Positions 19,908 to 27,276 of a stretch of 27,276 nt of DNA are shown piece by piece (the stretch's first letter is position 1; every line of letters begins with the position of its first letter). The DNA is taken from NCBI GenBank assembly GCA_905250885.1, contig CAJNOQ010001958.1:1-27276 (forward strand). Reading direction: 5' to 3'. Under the pieces are notes generated by a model. That model had not been told where the DNA came from. It saw only the letters and a list, made by a program, of their open reading frames with translations, and searched no databases. The position numbers were made by a program, and so were the translations under genes. Origin of the DNA: Didymodactylos carnosus. Lineage: Eukaryota > Rotifera > Eurotatoria > Philodinida > Philodinidae.

Positions 19908-20706
19908 TTTCACACAGTTATGCATGATTCGCAGATGTCGCACAGAAAAACAATTATGGATTCGCTAAAATGAGTAAGAATTGTTTAATTTAATTTTGCC
20001 GGTGAAGGTAAAGATATAAGGCACTGTTTAACGTACAACTATTTTCAGAAGAATAGTTATCTCTTTATCTCACTACTGTCCTCACAGGTCCCATTCATTT
20101 GTGTTGATCCTAACTTGGTTAGACAGTTCGCCAGGAATACTTTGCAATCGTCTATTTTAGTATATTTCTCATTCAGTTTCAAAATAAATGCACGAAACAA
20201 CGATCAAGATCGGCAGTTTTATATATACTTACACTATTTCCAGTGATTGTTTATCACCTGTTATTTTGAACTGAAAGTGTTTTTGAGTTTTCGAAGGAGT
20301 CAGTTTCTGAATCAGTGAAATAATTCTGTGAATTACTAACTATTATTGTCATAATTCTGTAATGGTACGTTACTTTCGAGTTTCAAGGTATTTCATAGGA
20401 TGAACTTCGATAACATTATAGGCGATGTTCGATATAGCGGAAAAGTGTTTTCTGTATCAATAAGTACTAATACTTCCCAACGCACGGAGTTCTCACAACG
20501 TATAATGAATAAAACGCGTAATTATTTTCGGAAATAATATATGAATTCAATATTCTCTTTTGTTGTTTACTCTATTATTCAGAAAGTTGGCGACGGATGC
20601 TCTCTGTGAGTGTATCAGTTTAATCATTACGTTTCTTAACATGTTTGGCTGTACGAAAATTTTTATTATGCGTGCACTTTGAAGTTTGTTGTGGTTTTTT
20701 TTCTAG
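19908..20706. other. Upstream region of the CCHH-repeat gene
   Basis: No independent gene was seen. A GTGAGTGT donor-like site at about 20606, preceded by a GACGGATGCTCTCT stretch, and the TTCTAG acceptor just before the ATG at 20707 allow a 5' exon ending at about 20605. If used, an ATG in it would be in frame with the main exon. Confidence 0.35.
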
Positions 20707-22833
20707 ATGAGCGAGAAAGAGATTCATAAGTTTGAAGGTTGTTGTCCTTTGACTAAGTTTGGAATTTATGGAATTAAAAAAAGGTATGTGAAACTAGAGT
20801 ATCTAGTCCGTTAAGAAGGTTATTTCCAATTTTTCATTCTAGTTTCAATGTTCCGAATATGCCATGTCGTGAAGATAGTGATGAACATTTACAGTTAAAG
20901 AAGCATATGATGTACAAACATAATTTATCGAATGTGGCTTGTAATAAAATTATTTTATCTCTCATGGCGGAAAAATCATCAAAGACGAAGAAAACAAAAC
21001 AACAACGCGTTCAAAATCTACAATTTCACTCATGTCAAGAATTATTTAGTCACTCATTGCATTGGCATAAAGGCCGATGTCCATTTTCATTTGGATTTGC
21101 AAATGTATTTAATTTAACTGAACAACATCATCATATTAAACATTTTTTATGTAAACAAAATGCAAAACCATGTCTACTATTATCACATTTGAGGTAGAAA
21201 TAGTAAAAAAATAACCAATAGTAGTACATCTCATTATCATATACTATTTTGATTTTAGAGTATGTCATAATTTAAATATGAGATGTGCAAAGAAAATTGT
21301 TAATGCAATGATGTCATCTTCTTTATCAACATCCTCGCGCAAAAATTCATTGGCCAATGATATTCGGGAAATTATTTTATTTCAAAAAAATGATCATGTT
21401 TTAAATTCAAATCCAAATATTTATAATGATGATAGACGTTTTCGACATTATTGTCCATTAACAACTGATACAACATATGAAAATAATTTACTCAATGTAC
21501 CATGTACAAAAATTAGTGAAAAATTTTTATTATTTGCACATTTACAGTAAGAGTAAAAATTAGCTACAAAATGATAAAAATTATACTGAAGGAACGACAT
21601 CGACTATGAATTGAGAGCATCACTTTCAGCTGATGGGTGCGCCAGAGAAAATGAGCCCGTCAGTATTTTTCATTTTTCTCGTGTTCCTTAAAGACCTTAA
21701 GGTTTATGGTTTTTCTGAAAGATACGCTGCGAAATACTCTACAAAATCATACCTAAACTTTAATTTCAGAGCTTTAATCAAGAAAACTAAGCAAATTATA
21801 CGAAAGGCGAAAAAAAATGAAAACTTTCTAAAATCAAAAACGATTTCTTGTGTTAACGTTTTGAAAGTGAGAAAAACTGAATTAGCCATTTTGTAGCCCT
21901 GACTTTGCTCTATCCTTTAGCTACGCTTCAAATTTTTTCACATCAAAAGCTACGGTGAAATAATACTTTTTCTGTCGGTTGTCGTGCATTTTTCATTAAT
22001 TTTTTACATTCTGCGTATGGTGGTGCTCTCAGCAAAAGTTCCAAAACTCCACCAAAATAAAAGATTTCTTGGTCGGATTTGTTTTGTTTTTATCAGAGAT
22101 GATCGCTCTTCTCTACCTAACTGTAAAATCAAAACTTGAATCATATTTTCCGTTTGTTACTTGAGCACATTGCTGGAAACGACAGGTTATCAATTTCGTC
22201 AAACGACGTATTTTCAAACTTCGTTCTCGATCACATCGTCTGCTGTAAAAACATTTTTTTACAGACCACGAGAAAGAGCGCATTCAAAAGTATAAAAAGA
22301 ACGAGAAGCGTAGCAAGAGTTCTCACTTTTGCTACACTTTTTTACAGAAATAATAACAGAAGAAAATGTTCAAATGGAAAAAAATACCAAATTTAGAAAG
22401 TTTTCATTTTTTTCGCTTTTCGTATAATTTGCTTAGTTTTCTTGATTAAAGCTCTGAAATTAAAGTTTAGGTATGATTTTGTAGAGTATTTCGCCGCGTA
22501 TCTTTTAGAAAAAACATTAACCTTAAGGTCTTTAAGGAACACGAGAAAAATGAAAATACTGACGGGCTCATTTTCTCTGATGCACCCGTTACTAATATAA
22601 GATACACGTATAATGGAGAAATATGTACAAAAAAAGTGTATACAATTCTCAAAATTAGTGGGAAAAGTTCTTGTTGTCTTTATTGATAATTGAGATGAAC
22701 TTCATTAAACGAAAATACTATTTTTAGACATTATCATCAAATGTCTGGAGATACCGCTTTAAAATTAGTTCGTGCTATTCGTACCGGAACTGAATCATCG
22801 ATGATTGATGAATTATGTTTATCTGATTCTGTA

Positions 22834-22871
<38 letters not shown>

Positions 22872-23558
22872 TAATAAAACAATTATCGATATTAATATTG
22901 ATGTGGTTGCTTATAAATGTTTGTGTCCGTATTCGTGTGCTGCTACTAATTGCCTTCCGCCAACAATAAAAAATATCAAATATACTCCGTGTGATCGTAT
23001 TTTACCCGTAAATCTCTATCGTCATTTAAGAAATTATCATAAATTCCAATTGGCACAAGCAAAAGAGATAACACGAACGATTATGGAAACGATAAAAAAA
23101 GTTAAAAAAGAACCGAAGAAGGTAAAAAAATAATTTTAATGAAAACATCAGTATGAAATTATAATTTCATTGTTTTTTTAAACTTAGAATCATGTGCGAT
23201 CGGTGAAGGAAGATAAAAGCTTCACAAGTGAAAATACTTTGTCTCCGCTAGGTAAATACATTTTAGAGACAATATTTGCATTGATCATCGGATTAAGATT
23301 TTTTTTCAATATTTTATAGTCAATTTTGATTTTAAAAAACTAAAAAAAGAAATTAAACAAGAAGTAGAAGAAAATATGAATCGACAGAATACATCAGATA
23401 TCGACTGGGTGAGTGAAATCTTTTCACAAACATAAACTCGATTAATTTCTATATTTTTTCAGGATACATCGTCCGTTTCAATTGATATGAATATAGACAT
23501 GGACGACGATGATGATGGATCATTATTTTTATCGTTCGAGCAAGATTTTAATGAATAA
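20707..23558 (+). CDS. Tandem CCHH zinc-finger-like repeat protein, unrecognised family
   Basis: Seven exons join in one frame: 20707-20783, 20843-21193, 21259-21546, 22728-23121, 23188-23251, 23320-23408 and 23463-23558. The product has 452 residues. Five introns are 54-68 nt; the third is 1,181 nt because a foldback sits in it. The protein has four units of the form Cys-Pro, 16-23 residues, Cys, 10-12 residues, His-x4-His: C13/C34/H47/H52; C105/C129/H141/H146; C208/C225/H237/H242; C305/C327/H338/H343. An amphipathic stretch with Ala and Ile follows each. The spacing between the cysteines is far longer than in classic C2H2 fingers. An Asn14 run (275-288) lies between units 3 and 4. A Lys-rich stretch (about 410-440 overall with acidic residues) and an Asp-rich tail end the protein. 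Zinc binding and a nucleic-acid or chromatin role are inference; I do not recognise the family. Confidence 0.8.
21635..22587. mobile_element. Foldback element inside intron 3 of the CCHH gene
   Basis: The arms at 21635-21832 and 22392-22587 are near-identical inverted copies of about 197 bp, beginning GGGTGC at both outer edges. The 559-bp middle has AT-rich sequence and no recognisable transposase; the 86-codon frame at 22136-22396 resembles nothing I know. The host intron would be about 230 nt without it. The element leaves the gene's splice sites intact. Flanks GAT and GTT show no obvious target duplication. Confidence 0.85.
22834..22875 (+). repeat. (AAT)n microsatellite inside coding exon
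   Basis: Fourteen consecutive Asn codons, thirteen AAT and one AAC at the twelfth in-frame triplet or close to it. The tract lies between repeat units 3 and 4 of the CCHH protein and is likely to vary in length. Confidence 0.9.
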
Positions 23559-24168
23559 TAGTGGCAAAGACACTATGTGAACTATACTTCTAACTGTTTT
23601 GTTTTATAATGTTGTTAAGTTTTGTCTCTGTGAGATGTGGATGTGTATACAGGTCAATGAGAATGTATATTTTCTTTTTGTTGGCTATCATAAATTGTTG
23701 TTTTTTTTACAACAAAAAATAAATTTTAACTCTTCTTTTTGTCCAATTAAAACTTTCGTTGTGTCAAAGACAGAAAGTACGATCTTGTTGGTGAAAACTT
23801 ATTCTATAGTCTAAGTCCAGATAGATTGCCAAAAGATCAAGATGAAACAATTCTTTATTTCATTTCACGTTTAATGAGCAAGAGTTATTTAGAATACAAC
23901 GAAGTGCTTCAGATCTATTTTATACAGAGTAAGACGCTCGTGTGACGCACTATAACACTTGGACAATCTCGTATTCTGTTTTAATATTTTTAAAAGCTTT
24001 TCTTTGCTTGAAATGTGTTTTTGAACATTATCGGTCTCGAATGATATGAACATTAGTCGTTGTATAGAGCTTTCCCTCATATTCTTCAATATGGTTTCTC
24101 AAGCAAAAAGCCTTAATTGTTTTTATTGCAGAATTGAAACTATCTCTATGAAGTAGGGTTTCACTTAC
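23559..24168. other. Intergenic, no gene seen
   Basis: This is AT-rich, with only short frames (23599-23814 plus, 23889-24089 minus) lacking any domain. It presumably includes the 3' UTR of the CCHH gene. Confidence 0.35.
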
Positions 24169-24740
24169 GAGTGAACCTCCCGAGATGCCCACTTCTGATT
24201 CAAATGCTTTGTACATGGATCGATAGTAAGGTAGTAAATACCCTAAGATTATTCGAGCCCATCACTCTTGAAGACACGATTTTCTGCAAAAACCAGTTTT
24301 TCGGAAACTCTAAAAAATAACCAAAACATTTCTTAATGAGATATGATTGTGGCCTGCAAATTTCTGAATAAAATGAGACATCTTCCAGCTTTATACGATC
24401 TTTCTTTGCAAAGTTATAGAATTTACAAGAAAAGCCCTAAAATAATTTCTTATTTCTGTAGCTTTGCGGTGACAATGAACATTTAGAGCTTTTCTTGTAA
24501 ATTCTATAACCTTGCAAAGAAAGGTCGTGTAGAGCTGGGAGACGTCTCATTTTAATCAGACATTTGCAGGCCACAATCATGTCTCATGAAGAAAAGGTTT
24601 TGATTATTTTTTAGAGTTTTTGCAGAAAACCGGGTCTTCAAGAGAGATGGGCCCAAATAATCTTAGGGTATTTACTACCTCACTATCGATCCATGTACAA
24701 AGCATTTGAATCGGAAGTGGGCATCTCGGAAGGTTCACTC
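24169..24740. repeat. Foldback element, ~570 bp, arms ~260 bp
   Basis: From GAGTGAACC at 24169 the sequence mirrors that ending at 24740, almost to the centre: the 24395-24436 and 24492-24530 blocks still pair. The loop is only about 50 bases (near 24437-24487). Arm identity is high with a few indels. There is no ORF of its own. It is the same style as the intronic foldback, but the sequence and ends are different. Confidence 0.85.
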
Positions 24741-24929
24741 ATTAGTAACTGAACTCATCCATCGTACTTTTGAGAAAATTTATTTGCAATAACTAATCTT
24801 CGATTTTTGTGTTATATATAAATTGATACTGCATTGTTTCCAGAAGAATTAACCTTTGATTTTATTTCTAAAAGAAGAAAACTATTTCTGTTACACTTGA
24901 GTCTTTTCCTATGTGGATAGGTCGTTGTT

Positions 24930-25398
24930 AAGCCGACTGAGTGAACGTAGTTCACTTTGTCGGCTTATTGCTTTTCTCCAGAGTTCGCATGTTCTTCTTT
25001 CTTTCTCTACACTTTTTCCACTCGCCGTTCTCCGTTATTTCTGATCGTACAGATTTGAGAAAAAAATGATTCGAAAGTAGAAAAGTCAAAGATGACACGT
25101 CTGAACTTAGTTTTCGGGTATTTGCTTTAGTTATTCTTGAGTATATTTTTCAGAAAAGTCTATCGTTTTTTCCATGAGATAATTAATCGTCACGTGATAT
25201 CGTTCGTAGTGAATCTATACTATAGTGCTTGATATGATGAAAGCTATAGCAGAATGTATGATAGGATAATGGATCAGCTGATACAATAATGTGAATAATA
25301 TGTTGTAGAAGATGTTAAGGTTCTTATTCTCTTCTTAATATTTACAATTTCGTTTCTGTCTTACTTTCTTCTCACAAGCGTTCACTCACTCGGCTTCC
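24930..25398. mobile_element. Element with ~18-bp inverted ends plus terminal hairpin
   Basis: AAGCCGACTGAGTGAACG at 24930 is repeated inverted at about 25381-25398 with one difference. At the left end the sequence also forms a compact hairpin: AAGCCGAC (24930-24937) pairs with GTCGGCTT (24959-24966), and inside it GTGAAC (24941-24946) pairs with GTTCAC (24950-24955). The interior has no ORF. It is a possible miniature transposon; the hairpin could alternatively belong to a small RNA. Confidence 0.45.
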
Positions 25399-25478
25399 AA
25401 TCTTCGCAGAGCGTGGTTGGCATCTAGTTTTTTATGTGTTTCACCTAATTAGCGAGTTCTAAAACATATACGTTCGCC

Positions 25479-25534
25479 TTTTAGATGGAATAATTTTCTC
25501 GAATAATTTTAGATGGAACATTTTCTCGAACGTT
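25479..25534 (+). repeat. Tandem duplication of splice acceptor and start codon
   Basis: Two 28-bp copies (25479-25506 and 25507-25534) share TTTTAGATGGAA, then an ATTTTCTCGAA block. Each carries an acceptor-like TTTTAG followed at once by ATG. In the first copy the frame reads ATG-GAA-TAA and stops. The second opens the coding exon of the gene at 25513. Confidence 0.8.
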
Positions 25535-26418
25535 TAGATACTATTTTGTCAACCGACCCATTTCAAAATGTTAATTGGCCTGGATTATCAGCAAAAGATA
25601 CTGAGGTAAAGAATATAATAATGAGTTCAAGTAAGTTTTATTTTGGTTAAATTTCTCTGTTTATACTGTGTTTTTGCTCTCTCGGTATTTTTAAGCTACT
25701 TCAAGATGCTCGTGTGCATTATGCAGAAGATCGTCGACGAATACGCGAAGAAAGAAATTCAAAAAGTGTAACTATAACAGAAAAAGACTTGAATTTTTCT
25801 TACAAAATTAGTGATTTATTTTTTAGTTCGAAGAAATTATGGAAGATTTACTACAAGAATTATCGATTAAGCCAGATTTCTCATTTTTATATCAAACGCA
25901 AGAACTGGTAAGATTATATGAATATTATGAGTGACCGAGATACTCTCTATCATCAAAATAACGATTCTAGAATTCAATAACAAGTGGAAATAAATCGTCC
26001 ACTATTGGTATTCCAATTGTTGAGTACGTAATTTTGATCTTAGTAGTATAATCTAAAGTATTGGTAAATATACGATATTTTTAGATCTGATACATCTGCT
26101 GATGAAGATCAACATTTATCTGAAGATGAACATTGGACAAAACAAGTTAAAGATCCAGCAAAAAGTATTGGTCATGATTCTCCCGTTAAACTGGAATTGA
26201 ATACATCATCATATATGGTCTATCCACCTCTCAAATCACCATCACCACCATCCAAATCGAGCCGTAGACATCCTGTTCGTTATGTCGAACAATCAAGAAG
26301 AGATACATACACAATTGTAAATAATGACAACAAGTCATCGGAAGATAGCAGTGGTAGTGATCAAGAACACGAATCGAACAAAATCAATTATTTACGTATG
26401 GACGGCTATCCTATATAA
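25513..26418 (+). CDS. Uncharacterised 210-residue charged/disordered protein
   Basis: Five exons keep one frame: 25513-25605, 25696-25767, 25827-25907, 25971-26023 and 26085-26418. The introns are 59-90 nt with GT..AG ends; the exon 2 donor is GTAACT, chosen because it alone keeps the frame. The first part (about residues 1-75) is probably helical, with an EDRRRIREER segment and an EEIMEDLLQEL segment. The rest is polar and probably disordered: an acidic DEDQHLSEDEHW stretch, a proline/serine run (PPLKSPSPPSKSSRR) and an acidic serine-rich block near the C-terminus. No signal peptide, membrane segment or known domain was recognised. It lies downstream of the CCHH gene on the same strand, but about 2 kb away with repeats between, so no link is implied. 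Function unknown. Confidence 0.65.
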
Positions 26419-26606
26419 GTTTAGCAGTACCACTAGCCAAATGATATAGAAAATTAACTGATGAGAGAACCATCCCAAGTGCCCAACTCAGTTTTCAATG
26501 ATATTAAGTCTGTCGACAGAATTTGTTTTAAGAAAAGACGTAAAAGGATTTGTACCCATATAACTTCTTTCAAAAGTTATGAATCTCTTTTGCTTGCTTA
26601 TAGAGA
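26419..26606. other. Short spacer after the 25513-26418 gene
   Basis: Contains a 60-codon frame (26461-26643) that runs into the inverted repeat and is not protein-like. No RNA gene was seen. Confidence 0.3.
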
Positions 26607-27276
26607 GAGTCACAGTAACACTGAAGATTTTGTATCTCAGTAAAAACAGCCATATAAAGTTAGAAACTTTGTTTTGGTGACTGTGCTGGTCATCTGCTAA
26701 CATTACAGAAATATTCTGATCTTAAACTCTTCTACATAATTATGCAATTTTACTTCGTTTCGGAAATGATAAGAAAAACACCTGTGAAGATTAGTGCATA
26801 TCAGAGCTCCGCATGGACTCAAAATTCTGAGCTCAGTCCACTCCAGTCCGAGTCCATAGACTCTAAAAAAGTAGTTTTTTAGTATTTTTTACCTGTTTTG
26901 TACTAATTTTTCCTCGATTCAACTGAATATAAAACTTTTTTCCGAGTCTATAGTCTTGGAAGTTTGAGTCCAGCCCAGTCCAAACGGAGCTCTGGTGCAT
27001 ACGATATTCAACAAAAAAATGATGATTAAAACAGAGAGTTTTTGGACACCAACTACAAGTTAGCAATGGTGCATTACCGCATGTCTTTTCAACACAAGAA
27101 TTATTGTTCAACGTAAAACAGACTTCCGTGACATTTCTGCTCGTTATGTAGAAGAGTTTAAGACCAGAATATTTCTGTAATGTTAGCAGATGACCAGCAC
27201 AGTCACAAAAACAAAGTTTCTAACTTTATATGGCTGTTTTTACTGAGATACAAAATCTTCAGTGTTACTGTGACTC
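26607..27276. repeat. Inverted repeat cut by the window edge
   Basis: 26607-26739 is matched in reverse complement by 27143-27276 with very few changes. The right arm reaches the last base of the window, so the repeat may continue. The loop (26740-27142) contains a hAT-like element. The opposing frames at 26461-26643, 26488-26703 and 26863-27111 are products of this structure. Confidence 0.85.
26794..27002. mobile_element. hAT-like MITE with 8-bp target duplication
   Basis: The ends read CAGAGCTCCGCATGGACT (26802) and CAGAGCTCCGTTTGGACT in reverse complement (ending at 26994). They are flanked by GTGCATAT (26794-26801) and GTGCATAC (26995-27002), identical at 7 of 8 positions. The 193-bp element carries several GAGTCC/GGACT words as subterminal repeats and no ORF. 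It inserted into the loop of the surrounding foldback. Confidence 0.78.

Noticed and set aside
22136-22396. 86-codon ORF in the middle of the intronic foldback
   Set aside because: No transposase or other motif was recognised, and one end runs into the repeat arm region. It was not called as a gene.
24028-24216. Minus-strand ORF overlapping the left foldback end
   Set aside because: It crosses the boundary of the palindrome and has no recognisable features.

Overview
The window looks like nuclear DNA of a small AT-rich animal genome. The best guess is a bdelloid rotifer, inferred from style rather than from a diagnostic marker. The genes have many exons split by very short GT..AG introns (about 52-95 nt). 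Between the genes lies a dense mixture of small DNA-transposon remnants and long foldbacks. The protein set (a PGRP, a single-ORF ankyrin plus ADP-ribosyltransferase protein, a TYW4/LCMT2 protein) is eukaryotic. There is no prokaryotic operon structure and no CRISPR array.

Layout. 1-1900: two foldback palindromes (196-496 and 579-1874). 1924-2860 (minus): a three-exon gene that splices into a membrane-anchored peptidoglycan recognition protein whose zinc-ligand histidines are replaced. 3384-3556: a degenerate minisatellite with internal hairpins. 4461-5663 (minus): an intronless ankyrin plus R-S-E ADP-ribosyltransferase protein. 7640-8848 (minus): a decayed, 5'-truncated non-LTR retrotransposon. 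9200-10014: a tRNA-derived SINE candidate and a 406-bp MITE with 3-bp TTA target duplications. 10233-12325 (plus): nine exons of a TYW4/LCMT2 homologue lacking the N-terminal part of its methyltransferase domain.

13417-18581 is a repeat-built block. It holds three identical tRNA-Leu(TAA) genes: two direct, and a third in an inverted arm of about 440 bp. Several hAT-like miniature elements lie in it, along with a 2.5-kb interval bounded by 48-bp inverted repeats. A TA-flanked, C-rich MITE follows at 19549-19905.

20707-23558 (plus): a seven-exon gene for a 452-residue protein with four tandem copies of an unfamiliar Cys-Cys-His-His unit. Its third intron has been inflated by a 953-bp foldback. 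Another foldback lies at 24169-24740, and an element with about 18-bp inverted ends at 24930-25398. 25513-26418 (plus) is a five-exon gene for a 210-residue, probably disordered protein of unknown role. The window ends inside one more inverted repeat, whose loop carries a hAT-like MITE with a near-perfect 8-bp target duplication.

The genes do not form a pathway. The most interesting items are the tandem CCHH-repeat protein, the apparently non-catalytic membrane PGRP, the repeated long foldbacks and the tRNA-Leu inverted duplication. All exon joins come from reading splice signals and frames by eye; none is checked against transcripts or databases.
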